Under the pieces are notes generated by a model that saw nothing but the letters and a program-made list of their open reading frames with translations, made no database searches and was not told where the DNA came from. A stretch of 64,000 nt of DNA from Caccoplasma intestinavium (GTDB taxonomy: Bacteria; Bacteroidota; Bacteroidia; Bacteroidales; UBA11471). A program made the translations under genes and the position numbers. The stretch is taken from the NCBI GenBank assembly GCA_018715885.1, contig DVKT01000006.1:1-64000 (forward strand), read 5' to 3'. Every line of letters begins with the position of its first letter. Position 1 is the first letter of the stretch. This document shows positions 1 through 9,466 of the stretch, piece by piece.

Positions 1-2916
1 ACATACCGTCATATCGTGCCCAAGCCCTATACCCGAAATATTGATTCCCGAAGGATCCTCGACACGGGCAATGAAAAGAGGCGTCTCATTTACCTTGTCT
101 CCGTCTTCGAAATCGGACGAATTGAGATACATATACTGTATTTGAGGTCCGTCAACATCTTCCTCCACCTCATTGTCCATACCCCCTACGATAAAGTGGT
201 CGTTCATTCCCTGTGCCTCCCGCCCCCGATCATCGCAAGCATACAGGTTGAAAAGACCCGATTCATTGGAGTAATTCAATTCGCGGGGCATTTTGAACGT
301 AAATTCGAACTCGCCATTACGCACCGAATCCCGACCTGTATACAGCAAATTATCCCGCGAATAGAACGTATAAGGTATAATTGCACCGTTATCATTCCCG
401 TTTCCTCCCGTAACGACCTCTCTCTCGGAATCGTACAGGCGGGGATAAACCAACCCGTTGAAGTCGGGAAGTTTCGCATCGTCGTGCGAGCGAATCTCCC
501 CTTTGACAGTTACCCACGAGCGAGCTTTCAGCAAAAGGCTGTCGGCCTCCACTTCGGAAAGCAGCGTATCGTTTATTTCGGTAACGGCCATTTTATAAGA
601 GGGACTGTTGAGCCGCAAAGCAGGATCACCGAGCAAAATATAATTGAGTTTGTTCATCAACACATCGTTGGCGTTGCTGGCCACACTGTTCTTTCCCAAA
701 CGCAAAACATCGCCCAGCCTCACGACTTGCCCGTCGTCATCGCGATCAAACAGATGTGCGACAATCGCTTTATTGATGTAGCCGTTTGCATGAATATATA
801 CCACGCGGGTAGTCGAAATAAGAGCGATACCGCCGCCTTGCGTATTCAAAAACAACTCTTCCCCACCGGAATTGGAGCGGTCGTCGAAACGACTGAAATC
901 GCAAGTCGCCGTAATCCATAACGGCAACCGCGACACATACATATTCGAGATGTCGCTCCATTCGAGAACCTTCTCGGCTGTCCATCCTTTCGTACTGCCG
1001 TGTCCCACATAATTTATCACCATCAACCCGTCCCGCTTCAAAAGATTGAGCATCTGACTTTTGGCATCGGGATATGTCGCACCGGTAGCCGCACTTACCC
1101 GGTTATAAGCATCGATATAAAGTTTGTGAACGAAAAATTCGGGATTTTTCGTTTCCAGAATGTTCGCCAGCGTTTCGCTTTGCGCCATATGTTCGCCCGA
1201 ATTACCGTCATCGGCCACCAAGCATATATCGTTTTTCCAATAACCGTAATCGGTATTCGTCGCATAAGCGATCAACTTATCGACCATTGCCGCAGCTTCG
1301 GTCTTCGTCCGCACGGGAAAACGTCCTATACCTATATCCAACGTGGCCCGGTAAAGGTCGGCTCCCTCATCGTCGTGCAGGAATCCGAAATAGTCATCGG
1401 TTACGAAATTATCTTTTTCGTCAACGCTCTCATCTCCTTGAAAAGTAATCAGGAACGGATAGTCGTACGACGCCCACTCCTCGGTTACCCGACGGTTGTC
1501 GTAACTTCCGTCGCCGAAAAGCAACAGATAACGCGGGCGCAACGATTCATCGCCATTGGCTCTGTCATAGAACATTTTCATAAAACGACGTATGGCGGTA
1601 GCATCGGGTGTACCGGAAGAAAACTCGTTATATATATGTGCGGGCTGTACGACCAAATAAGAAAGAGAGTCATGCTCGACATGAAATTCGCCCAACCGTT
1701 TGGCTTCGTCCATGAAAAGCGGAGGAGATACAATTACAAGATCGGCACGGGACAACGCATGTAAATTCTGATTGGATACCGGCCCGACAACTATCGGAGA
1801 AAGAAATGTAGCAGCCGCATCGAAAGCAACATATTCGCGCAACGAGGCCTGCGGGGAAACAAACGACAATTTTCCTCCCGACAATTCCGCATCGATAGAC
1901 TGCGGAGCATAAGGAACGGTTACATCCCAAACTTGCGGAGAAACAGCTCCCGACACATCGATATCATACCGCAAACGCCGTGTAGCTGCCGAGCGATGCC
2001 GAAATGCCACTTGCCCGTCATAAAACCGCAACTCCCGCTCCATATTCAAAAGGATATAATCGAGATAAGCTGCCGTTGCCCCATTTCCCGAAAATGAAAT
2101 CTTCACCACATCAGCGTTTTCGGGGTTACGCACAAATGTCGTCTGTATCGAAGCCTCGACACCGCATTTATACGTTTGCCCGTCGGAGTCGAGGATAGGG
2201 GCAATCGTAGCGGACTTGGTTTCTCCACCGTTAATTTGCATACTCACCGACGACGAAGCGGAAGTAGACTTGGCTAAAAAACGCATTTGCGCCGTAACAG
2301 GAGTCGTCGTAATGCCGGGTATATCGAAAGAAAAATTCCGTACCGTCGTATATAAAAAATTTTCCCCATAAAAATTCCGTCCCATACGCCCCGGACTTAC
2401 GGCCTCCACTTCATGCAAAACTCTGTCATGGAAAGTTGTAACAGCAAGAGAGGGCGAGAGTGTGCTCGAAGCGACCGATTCGGGCGAAAGCGGAGCCGTA
2501 TCGAGCTGAGTCAGGAAATAATATCCGTACATCGAATATGGATTACGGGAACGTACAAAAAGGCCATTCTGCACCGACCACGACAATACCCCCTGTCCAT
2601 AAAAAATCAACTTATTACCCGTATGTAGCACCGGGACCTGAGGCAGGTCATCGACATACTCGGTCGAGAAATCTTCGGAAAGCATCGCTCCGCCGTAACC
2701 GAAGACAGCAACATGAGAAGGGTCGGAAAATCCGCACTCTCTCAACTCATCGTAAGTAAGTTGGTACAATCCTGTCTCATCAATCTGTATCTTCACCCAC
2801 TTGCCCGAAGAGAGAACCGAAGAGGTGGTATATCGGCTCGACGGCTGCGCCGCGACAGAGACATACCTCCCGCACAATAAAACAAGAGCGATAAAAAAAA
2901 CGATATATTTTCTCAT
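1..2916 (-). CDS. porU: Type IX secretion system sortase PorU (C-terminal end outside window)
   Basis: PorU is the surface sortase that removes the C-terminal sorting domain of type IX secretion cargo and attaches the protein to lipopolysaccharide. The frame is open from ATG at 2916 to the left edge (972 codons seen; the family is usually about 1,100-1,200 residues, so the tail is missing because of the window edge, not decay). A signal peptide (MRKYIVFFIALVLLCG...) is followed by the family's N-terminal GKWVKIQIDETGLYQLTY stretch. The gingipain-like C25 domain shows RYLLLFGDGSYDNR, the catalytic His in YVGHGST (about residue 639) and the catalytic Cys in WITATCDFSR (about residue 672). It lies 36 bases behind the FAH-family gene and is probably co-transcribed with it. 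The gene often sits next to porV, which would be outside the window to the left. Confidence 0.93.
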   Translation of the reverse strand, partial: MRKYIVFFIALVLLCGRYVSVAAQPSSRYTTSSVLSSGKWVKIQIDETGLYQLTYDELRECGFSDPSHVAVFGYGGAMLSEDFSTEYVDDLPQVPVLHTGNKLIFYGQGVLSWSVQNGLFVRSRNPYSMYGYYFLTQLDTAPLSPESVASSTLSPSLAVTTFHDRVLHEVEAVSPGRMGRNFYGENFLYTTVRNFSFDIPGITTTPVTAQMRFLAKSTSASSSVSMQINGGETKSATIAPILDSDGQTYKCGVEASIQTTFVRNPENADVVKISFSGNGATAAYLDYILLNMERELRFYDGQVAFRHRSAATRRLRYDIDVSGAVSPQVWDVTVPYAPQSIDAELSGGKLSFVSPQASLREYVAFDAAATFLSPIVVGPVSNQNLHALSRADLVIVSPPLFMDEAKRLGEFHVEHDSLSYLVVQPAHIYNEFSSGTPDATAIRRFMKMFYDRANGDESLRPRYLLLFGDGSYDNRRVTEEWASYDYPFLITFQGDESVDEKDNFVTDDYFGFLHDDEGADLYRATLDIGIGRFPVRTKTEAAAMVDKLIAYATNTDYGYWKNDICLVADDGNSGEHMAQSETLANILETKNPEFFVHKLYIDAYNRVSAATGATYPDAKSQMLNLLKRDGLMVINYVGHGSTKGWTAEKVLEWSDISNMYVSRLPLWITATCDFSRFDDRSNSGGEELFLNTQGGGIALISTTRVVYIHANGYINKAIVAHLFDRDDDGQVVRLGDVLRLGKNSVASNANDVLMNKLNYILLGDPALRLNSPSYKMAVTEINDTLLSEVEADSLLLKARSWVTVKGEIRSHDDAKLPDFNGLVYPRLYDSEREVVTGGNGNDNGAIIPYTFYSRDNLLYTGRDSVRNGEFEFTFKMPRELNYSNESGLFNLYACDDRGREAQGMNDHFIVGGMDNEVEEDVDGPQIQYMYLNSSDFEDGDKVNETPLFIARVEDPSGINISGIGLGHDMTVC

Positions 2917-2952
2917 ACTTTCATTCCTCGGTCGTTACCGGAGCGGGAACTA

Positions 2953-3570
2953 TCACCGAACATGAAAATCGAGCAGTTGGCGTTCGCCCAAATATCCTTG
3001 CAGACGATTTCCGATGGCAACGGGGCCAACCCCTTCGGGCGTCCCGGTAAAAAGCAAATCACCCATACGCAAGGTATAGAATCGGCTGATATACGCTATC
3101 ATTTCATCGACAGGAAAAATCATATCGGCCGTATGTCCTCTTTGGACCTCTTTTCCATCGATTCTCAAAGAGAAATGCAAATCCTGCAAATTACCGGCCA
3201 CCTCATCGACCGGAATAAAATCGCCGACTACCGCCGACCCGTCAAAGCCTTTCGAAATTTCCCACGGAGAACCCTCGGCCCGCAACCGGGCTTGCAAATC
3301 GCGGGCGGTAAAATCGATCCCCACAGTTACCGCATCGTAATAACGATGTGCAAAACGCGGAGCGATATTTTTTCCCAATCGAGAGATACGCACAACAAGC
3401 TCGGTTTCGTATTCGATCCGTTCCGAAAAAGGCGGCAAGAAAAACGGTTTTCCGTCTTTCAACAGCGCCGTATCGGGCTTCATGAAAAGAACCGGCTCCT
3501 TAGGTAATAACGCACGATTCATTTCTTTATTGTGATTGAGGTAGTTCCACCCCACGGCAAAAATTTTCAT
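2953..3570 (-). CDS. Fumarylacetoacetate hydrolase (FAH) family protein
   Basis: This is a 205-residue, single-domain member of the FAH superfamily, which hydrolyses or decarboxylates beta-keto acid type substrates with a bound divalent metal. It begins MKIFAVGWNYLNHNKEM and contains the acidic metal-binding pattern EYETELVV (about residues 52-59), GIDFTARDLQ (about 84-93) and the closing LLFTGTPEGVGPV motif. The size matches YcgM/acylpyruvate-hydrolase-like proteins. The substrate cannot be told from sequence; acylpyruvate or oxaloacetate are the usual activities of short members. It sits between rex and porU on the same strand, 57 bases after rex, and may share its transcript. Confidence 0.88.
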   Translation of the reverse strand: MKIFAVGWNYLNHNKEMNRALLPKEPVLFMKPDTALLKDGKPFFLPPFSERIEYETELVVRISRLGKNIAPRFAHRYYDAVTVGIDFTARDLQARLRAEGSPWEISKGFDGSAVVGDFIPVDEVAGNLQDLHFSLRIDGKEVQRGHTADMIFPVDEMIAYISRFYTLRMGDLLFTGTPEGVGPVAIGNRLQGYLGERQLLDFHVR

Positions 3571-3627
3571 ATAACGGATTTTTGGAACATATCCTATACC
3601 GAAAAAATCTCCGGCACGGACAACAGG

Positions 3628-4290
3628 TTATTTTCCCAACGTATGATTCAAACGATTGAACATCACTGCCAGATGCGCATAAATCGATGTGTTCTGCACA
3701 ACGATATCATCGGGGGTTTTTATGCGATAAGGCGTAAAATTCCAAATAGCTCGCACTCCGCCGGCAATCATATCGTTACAGGCTTCTTGGGCACGGTCGA
3801 CCGGCACGGTGAGAATCCCTATACAAGCGTCGAGTTCTTGCTGCACCCGGGGAAAGTCGGCCACATCATAGACAGGAATACCGTTGATACGCGTATTGAT
3901 GATCGCCTTATCGACATCGAAACCGGCAATCACATTCATACCGTATTGCGCCAACCCCGAATCCTGCAACAAGGCCGCCCCCAAACTACCGACACCGAAA
4001 ATGACGGCTTTGTGTTTTTCGCCGAAACCCAAAAACTTTTCCAAAGCATCGACGAGTGAACCGACCTCATAACCGACCCGGGTTTTTCCCGAAATATTTA
4101 TAAACGACAAATCTTTTGCAATCTGAGAGGCGTCGACATTTATTTCTTTCGATATCTGTGTCGACGAAACATATTCCACTCCCTTGTCGCGCAGCAACTT
4201 AACATAAGCTAAATACCACGGCAAACGCCGCAACGAGGGTTCGGGCAGACTTATTGATGTCCTCGAATTTCCGGTTGCCATTTCTCTCAT
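3628..4290 (-). CDS. rex: Redox-sensing transcriptional repressor Rex
   Basis: Rex senses the cytoplasmic NADH/NAD+ ratio and represses fermentation and respiration genes when NADH is low. The 220-residue protein has an N-terminal winged helix (about residues 17-85, LPEPSLRRLPWYLAYVKLL through GYEVGSLVDAL), a Rossmann dinucleotide-binding motif VIFGVGSLGAALL (about 96-108) and the C-terminal swapped helix with WNFTPYRI. Length and motifs match the family throughout. Two in-frame ATGs (4290 and 4281) are possible; the first is kept. It is divergent from the SUI1 gene. I did not see a clear Rex operator (TTGTGAA-type palindrome) upstream, so autoregulation is not shown. Confidence 0.95.
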   Translation of the reverse strand: MREMATGNSRTSISLPEPSLRRLPWYLAYVKLLRDKGVEYVSSTQISKEINVDASQIAKDLSFINISGKTRVGYEVGSLVDALEKFLGFGEKHKAVIFGVGSLGAALLQDSGLAQYGMNVIAGFDVDKAIINTRINGIPVYDVADFPRVQQELDACIGILTVPVDRAQEACNDMIAGGVRAIWNFTPYRIKTPDDIVVQNTSIYAHLAVMFNRLNHTLGK

Positions 4291-4306
4291 TTATTTTTCC
4301 GAACCA

Positions 4307-4314
4307 CAAAAGTA
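4307..4314 (-). promoter_or_regulatory. Probable -7 element of the rex promoter
   Basis: Read on the minus strand this is TACTTTTG, an exact match to the Bacteroidetes -7 consensus TAnnTTTG, 17 bases before the rex start. A TTTG lies further upstream, but its spacing (13 bases) is shorter than the usual 19-21, so only the -7 element is called. Confidence 0.5.
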
Positions 4315-4407
4315 ATATTTTTTTTGGCAAAGTGCATATTCCGTACTAAATTTGAGGAAACTATTTACTTTTTTCCAATATATTTCGCGGCAAATAACAA
4401 TCTGAAC

Positions 4408-4755
4408 ATGAGCAAAAACAACGACTGGAAAGAGCGCCTGAATATCGTCTACTCCACCAACCCCGACTTTGACTACCAAACCGATGATGCGGAAGAGCAG
4501 GAAACTTTGCCCGCCGAAAAACAATCGTTGCGCATCGAACTCGACAAGCGCCACCGCAACGGCAGAACAGCCACACTCATCACGGGATTCATCGGCTCGG
4601 ACGACGACTTGAAAGAGTTGGCCAAACTATTGAAAACCAAATGCGGAGTAGGCGGATCGGCTCGCGACGGCGAAATTCTGATACAAGGCGATCTACGACA
4701 AAAAGTAAAAGAGATTCTCACCAAAGAGGGGTACACACGTACCCGCATCATATAG
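4408..4755 (+). CDS. SUI1/YciH family translation-initiation-factor-like protein
   Basis: This 115-residue protein belongs to the bacterial YciH group, homologous to eukaryotic eIF1/SUI1; its role in bacteria is linked to start-site fidelity but is not well defined. The C-terminal half carries the SUI1 core: LRIELDKRHRNGRTATLITGF, then LKTKCGVGGSARDGEILIQG and QKVKEIL. The ATG at 4408 (MSKNNDWKERLNIVYSTNP) is chosen because this N-terminus is typical; the frame stays open upstream to 4324, but that part is not protein-like. It ends 6 bases before the helicase-nuclease start, so the two are very likely translated from one mRNA. Confidence 0.9.
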   Translation: MSKNNDWKERLNIVYSTNPDFDYQTDDAEEQETLPAEKQSLRIELDKRHRNGRTATLITGFIGSDDDLKELAKLLKTKCGVGGSARDGEILIQGDLRQKVKEILTKEGYTRTRII

Positions 4756-4761
4756 GGACTT

Positions 4762-7700
4762 ATGTTGAATGTCTATCGAGCCTCGGCCGGTTCCGGAAAA
4801 ACCTACCAGCTCACCCTCGAATATATCAAGCTGCTTCTCGCGCCCCCCGAGCTGGAGGAAGGCTTGTTGCCCAGCGAACGTCAAAGACTTTTCCGGCGCA
4901 TCTTGGCGGTAACGTTTACCAACAAGGCGACCGATGAGATGAAGCAACGTATCATCAAGCAACTCGATATTCTGGCCCACGCTCCGCAAGAATCGGACTA
5001 TCTCGACAAACTGCTCGGTCGGGACGGCATCACACACGACATCGACACCTTGAAAAAACAGGCGGCCGAACAACTATATACATTGCTGCACGACTTTTCT
5101 GGTTTCAACATCAGTACGATCGACCGATTTTTCCAACAAATCACCCGAGCATTCATGCACGAAATCGGATACTCGGGCGGATATAATATAGAACTTGACA
5201 GTGCGCACGTCCTTACCGAGGCCGTAGATAATCTTTTTTTCGACCTCGAAAAAAAAGAAAACAAAGAACTCTTGAAATGGCTGGTCAACTACGCCCGTCA
5301 GCAGGTAGAGGAAGACACATATAAAAATTTCAGAAAAAAGATAGATGAACTGGCCGGAGAAATTTTCAAAGAAGAATTCAAAAGCCAAAGCGAGACTCTC
5401 GAAAAAAGATTGCAAGACAAGCAGTTCCTATCGAGGTATATCGGAGCTCTCGACAACGGAAAGCGGGCATTTGAAAAGCAGGTACGCGAACGTGCCGAAG
5501 CTGCACTTACCCTTCTCTCGACCAACGGTCTCTCACCCGAAGATTTCAAATACGGAAATAAATCGGGCGCCATGACATTACGCAAATGGATAAATGGGAA
5601 CTATACCCAACCGCCAAGCGACAGATTCTTGCAAATCGCCGAAGAAGACGTAACCAAATGGTATACCAAAAGTAAAACGTCCGCCGATATAAGCGATGCC
5701 ATGACCCGCATAGAAACGACGTTACGCGGGATCTTCCGAGAAATCATCGTCCTATACGGCACACCCTACAAAGAGTATCTGTCGGCACGCCACACAAAAA
5801 AATACCTTTACACACTGGGTATCATCAACGACATCGTAAATCACATACAAGAATATCAAAGCGAACACGGAACCCTCCTGCTTTCCGATACCAACGATTT
5901 GTTGCGAAAAATAATCCGGCACGACGACACGCCGTTTGTCTACGAAAAAATAGGAACATACATCGACCATTTTTTCATCGACGAGTTCCAAGATACTTCG
6001 GCGACCCAGTGGAAAAACTTTTACCCCCTCATCAAAGAGAGCAATGACCGGGGACTGACCAATTTGCTCGTAGGAGATGTAAAACAGAGTATCTACCGAT
6101 GGAGAAACTCCGATTGGGAATTACTCAACGAAAAACTTCCCGATTACTTTTCGGAAGAGGAATTACACGACGAGACACTCGATACCAACTGGCGAAGCGA
6201 AAAAGAGGTCGTCCGCTTCAACAACACTTTTTTCGACCGAGCCTCGGCCCGCTTGCAGCAGATTCTCAACGAAAATCTGCCCGTCCCCCTACAAGACGAC
6301 GAAAACTTGTGCCGCAAAATAGAACTGGCCTACCGGAACGCTGCACAAAAAATAGGTAAAGAAAAAACAGCAGAAGGCGGATATGTCGAAATCGATTTCT
6401 TTGAAAACACCCAAGAAAACGAAGACGAAAGCCGAGCCCGAGACAAAGCCATGAATCGCACGGCAGAGATATTGCGCGACTTGCAAGACCGCGGCGTCGC
6501 ATTGCGCGACATCGCCATACTGGTACGCACCAAAGAGGAGGGAAACCGCATCGTACAATATTTGCTCCAAGAACAGGCATCGGCAACCGAATCGCACTAC
6601 CGATACGACGTCATCTCCGACGAAGCCTTGTACATCGGCAACTCATCGACTGTACAGCTTATCATTGCCTTGCTCGATTATCTGAACACACCGCAAGAGC
6701 CGCTGACCCGGTTTACGGCATTATACCAGATAGAAACCGCCTACCGGAAAAAATCTCCCGACGAGGCCATTCCCGAAATATGCCACATACTGAACAGCGA
6801 GACAAAAGAGGAAATACTGCATCGGATAGAACATTTCCGGGGAGAACCTCTATATGAAATATGCGAAAAAATAATCGATCTCTTTCCCGTCGATACAAAC
6901 GGAGACGAAAATGTTTTCATACAAGCTTTTCTCGACCTCGTACTGCAATATACCGACAAACGATCGTCCGACCTCAATTCGTTCCTCTCTTGGTGGCGCG
7001 AAAAAGGGTGTACCCGCTCCCTCTCCACACCGCAGGAACAAGATGCAATACGCATCATGACCATACATAAATCGAAAGGTCTGGAATTCAAAATCGTCAT
7101 CATTCCATTTTGCAACTGGCCCATCGACCACCGTCCTTCGCAAGCGCCGATATTATGGGCCGGGACTGCCGAACCTTTCGACAATCTCCCGGTCGTTCCC
7201 ATCGCCTATCACGGCGACCTGGCTTCGACGATCTATGCCCGGACCTATTTCACGGAACAGATACACACATATATCGACAATCTCAATCTGGCTTACGTAG
7301 CCTTTACCCGAGCCCGGGAAGAGTTGTACATTTTCGTTCCGAAAGTCTCAGGGCTGAATATCGGCACCTTATTGCAAAACGTCCTCGAAGAAAACGGTGT
7401 TTCCTCATCGATAGACGGAAAACCGTATGCCGACCTGAGCGCCGGTTATGATCGCGAAACAGGACGGTACACACTCGGCACCCCCCTTTTCCACAACGGG
7501 GTCGAACATAGCAAACCTCTCCGGCCGACGCCCTACCACTCGATACTCCCGGGAAAACGATTGCATCTGCGCCTTATGGGACAGAGCTTCTTCGACCCCG
7601 AAGACCGTCGTCATCACGGCACGGTATGCCACCGCGTACTCAGTACCATCGAGACAGCCGACGACATATCCGCCGCTATACAAAAACATGTGCACATAGG

Positions 7701-8028
7701 AGAAATTTCGACAGATGAAGGCCGAGAAATAGAGGAAATGCTACGCACCCAATTATCCGAACCGGAAAAACAACGCTGGTTCAAGGCCGGCAATCGCATT
7801 CTGAACGAGCAGGAAATTCTACAACCGAAACAAGGTGTTTACCGCCCCGACCGTATTATCATCGATAATGAAGGAGCAACGGTCATAGACTACAAATTCG
7901 GCGTGGAACGGCCGACCCATCGCAAACAAGTCGCCGGCTATATGCATCTGTTGCAGGAAATGGGTTACACGACCCGAGGATACATCTGGTATGTGCCGAC
8001 CGGGAAAGTAATTACCGTCGAGACCTGA
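4762..8028 (+). CDS. UvrD-family helicase with C-terminal PD-(D/E)XK nuclease (RecB/AddA-like)
   Basis: This is a 1,088-residue superfamily 1 helicase joined to a nuclease domain, the architecture of AddA or RecB, which process double-strand breaks for recombination. The helicase motifs are in order: Walker A ASAGSGKT (residues 7-14), motif Ia TFTNKATDEMKQRI, Walker B FIDEFQDTSATQW (about 409-421), GDVKQSIYRWRNSDW, motif V IMTIHKSKGLEFK and motif VI LAYVAFTRAREELY. The C-terminal DRIIIDNEGATVIDYKFG supplies the nuclease D...DxK core. AddA normally works with AddB; no AddB-like gene is adjacent here, as a repeat patch and a tRNA follow. The family is certain, the exact complex less so. Confidence 0.9.
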   Translation: MLNVYRASAGSGKTYQLTLEYIKLLLAPPELEEGLLPSERQRLFRRILAVTFTNKATDEMKQRIIKQLDILAHAPQESDYLDKLLGRDGITHDIDTLKKQAAEQLYTLLHDFSGFNISTIDRFFQQITRAFMHEIGYSGGYNIELDSAHVLTEAVDNLFFDLEKKENKELLKWLVNYARQQVEEDTYKNFRKKIDELAGEIFKEEFKSQSETLEKRLQDKQFLSRYIGALDNGKRAFEKQVRERAEAALTLLSTNGLSPEDFKYGNKSGAMTLRKWINGNYTQPPSDRFLQIAEEDVTKWYTKSKTSADISDAMTRIETTLRGIFREIIVLYGTPYKEYLSARHTKKYLYTLGIINDIVNHIQEYQSEHGTLLLSDTNDLLRKIIRHDDTPFVYEKIGTYIDHFFIDEFQDTSATQWKNFYPLIKESNDRGLTNLLVGDVKQSIYRWRNSDWELLNEKLPDYFSEEELHDETLDTNWRSEKEVVRFNNTFFDRASARLQQILNENLPVPLQDDENLCRKIELAYRNAAQKIGKEKTAEGGYVEIDFFENTQENEDESRARDKAMNRTAEILRDLQDRGVALRDIAILVRTKEEGNRIVQYLLQEQASATESHYRYDVISDEALYIGNSSTVQLIIALLDYLNTPQEPLTRFTALYQIETAYRKKSPDEAIPEICHILNSETKEEILHRIEHFRGEPLYEICEKIIDLFPVDTNGDENVFIQAFLDLVLQYTDKRSSDLNSFLSWWREKGCTRSLSTPQEQDAIRIMTIHKSKGLEFKIVIIPFCNWPIDHRPSQAPILWAGTAEPFDNLPVVPIAYHGDLASTIYARTYFTEQIHTYIDNLNLAYVAFTRAREELYIFVPKVSGLNIGTLLQNVLEENGVSSSIDGKPYADLSAGYDRETGRYTLGTPLFHNGVEHSKPLRPTPYHSILPGKRLHLRLMGQSFFDPEDRRHHGTVCHRVLSTIETADDISAAIQKHVHIGEISTDEGREIEEMLRTQLSEPEKQRWFKAGNRILNEQEILQPKQGVYRPDRIIIDNEGATVIDYKFGVERPTHRKQVAGYMHLLQEMGYTTRGYIWYVPTGKVITVET

Positions 8029-8060
8029 GATTTCCAACATTCATTCACAAAGCGTAAGCG

Positions 8061-8310
8061 GAGTGAAAAATCTCATGCCGAGAATGCATTTTGCATGAGA
8101 TCTCTCACATGCGGTTGAGATGACAATCTTGTCATTCTGACGACTGTAAAGGAGGAAGAATCTTATGGGAAGAAACAGAGATTCCTCGCTAACACGCCGG
8201 AATCACATAACTGCCATTCCGAATGGAACGAAGTGAAATAAAGAATCTCTACTGATAGAGAATCGGAAATCCCTCGCCGGCCTACCAGCCTCACTCGGAA
8301 TGACATGTCT
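8061..8310. repeat. Patch of degenerate dispersed intergenic repeats (TCATTCYGA...GAATCT type)
   Basis: The gene-free stretch after the helicase is built from related short units. GTCATTCTGA...GAAGAATCTT (about 8132-8164) and CCATTCCGA...AAGAATCTC (about 8216-8250) are direct copies. GAGATGAC (about 8117-8124), AGAGATTCCTCGC (about 8178-8192) and CTCGGAATGACATG (about 8294-8308) are partial or inverted copies. Such TCATTCCGAGCGAAGCGAGGAATCT-like units occur widely between genes in Bacteroidetes. No open frame of interest lies in 8029-8349. Confidence 0.6.
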
Positions 8311-8349
8311 GTAATACCTCATCGCAATCATTCAAACAGTTTTATATGC

Positions 8350-8383
8350 AAAGAGGGTCATCGTTTTTACGATGACCCTCTTT
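8350..8383 (-). terminator. Hairpin terminator after initiator tRNA
   Basis: A 14-bp perfect stem (AAAGAGGGTCATCG with its complement) and a 6-base loop sit 5 bases beyond the 3' end of the tRNA on the minus strand. The T tract is short, so it may also act as a processing or protection hairpin. Confidence 0.7.
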
Positions 8384-8388
8384 CTTAG

Positions 8389-8461
<73 letters not shown>

Positions 8462-8580
8462 ATATTTTCGTGGTGCAAAGATATAACCTTTATATGGAAC
8501 TTCCAAAAAATAAATTGTTAAATATTTACACACAACTTCTTCCGAATCACAACCAAAGGCATAACAGACAAATAATCAGC

Positions 8581-9282
8581 CTATTCAAAATAAATACTCA
8601 ACACCACAAGCCTCGAAAAAGCCTTACTTACAGCTTGGGTATATTTAATATCGAGCGGATCGACAAGGTCGTTCCGTTTATGTTTCACCACGTCGCTCAA
8701 CCCGAAACAAAATTTCAACTCGGGTATCAATTTGAAAAACGGCAGATAAATATCGCACCCTACTCCCACTTCGAGATACGTGTCATAAGTATTGAGGCGC
8801 AACAAGTCGTTTCGTTTTTTCGAGATGTCGATCGTCGGAGCCACCCCCAACGACAAATAAGGACAATAATTATTCAACCTTTTGGCACTGTATTTGATAC
8901 TCACAGGCATCATGATATAAGTCGATTTCAGATCGACCGTGCGCCGTGTATCGCTATGATCCTCTCGCAGTTCCACCGTTTTATTACCGAACAGCAGGGT
9001 CGGGGTAAAACGAAGATTGAGATACGGACAAATATAAAGGTCGCCAACCAAGCCGACATTGAAACCGGGAGAGAAAGAGGGTACTTCGGCAAACCATGTC
9101 TCTCCGCCTCCGGTTACCGCTCCGGTATGCCGGATAGCCAAATCCTGCACATGCGTACCGACAGAAAAACCGAAATGAATACGCCGCTGGTCGACGAACG
9201 GCAAGCGCTGCAACTTTTGTTGCTGCGCCGATACCGAAACGGCGGCAACAAAACATACCCATATGAATAATATCTTTCTCAA
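8581..9282 (-). CDS. porT: Type IX secretion system outer membrane protein PorT
   Basis: PorT is a small outer-membrane beta-barrel protein required for type IX secretion. The sequence has the family signature after the signal peptide, LPFVDQRRIHFGFSVG, followed by barrel segments such as YLNLRFTPTLLFGNK, MMPVSIKYSAKRLNNYCPYL and a final aromatic residue pair (SIYFE). About 233 residues, as expected. No ATG precedes a sensible signal peptide; TTG at 9282 gives LRKILFIWVCFVAAVSVSAQ and is the best start, although the frame stays open to 9375. It is divergent from the ferredoxin gene. Confidence 0.82.
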   Translation of the reverse strand: MRKILFIWVCFVAAVSVSAQQQKLQRLPFVDQRRIHFGFSVGTHVQDLAIRHTGAVTGGGETWFAEVPSFSPGFNVGLVGDLYICPYLNLRFTPTLLFGNKTVELREDHSDTRRTVDLKSTYIMMPVSIKYSAKRLNNYCPYLSLGVAPTIDISKKRNDLLRLNTYDTYLEVGVGCDIYLPFFKLIPELKFCFGLSDVVKHKRNDLVDPLDIKYTQAVSKAFSRLVVLSIYFE

Positions 9283-9391
9283 TCGTTTTTCGGAAGTATG
9301 AATAAAACGCAAAAAACATAGAAATATTGCCCGTAAGAGAAGAAAAAGATTTGTCAAAAAAACACTCCCCATCAAAAAAAATCCAATTTAA

Positions 9392-9422
9392 TTTGTCAAG
9401 AAAAAGAAAAGCCGTACTTTTG
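9392..9422 (+). promoter_or_regulatory. Consensus Bacteroidetes promoter of the ferredoxin gene
   Basis: TTTG (9392-9395), exactly 19 bases, then TACTTTTG (9415-9422) match the -33 and -7 consensus of the Bacteroidetes primary sigma factor. The start codon is 44 bases downstream. This is the cleanest promoter in the window. Confidence 0.88.
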
Positions 9423-9466
9423 CCGGACACACTTACTATTAGTATTAATTTTTTAAACTCAAAACT

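Noticed and set aside
1..2916. Truncated or broken porU
   Set aside because: The frame is intact from start to the left edge of the window; the missing end is due to the window boundary.
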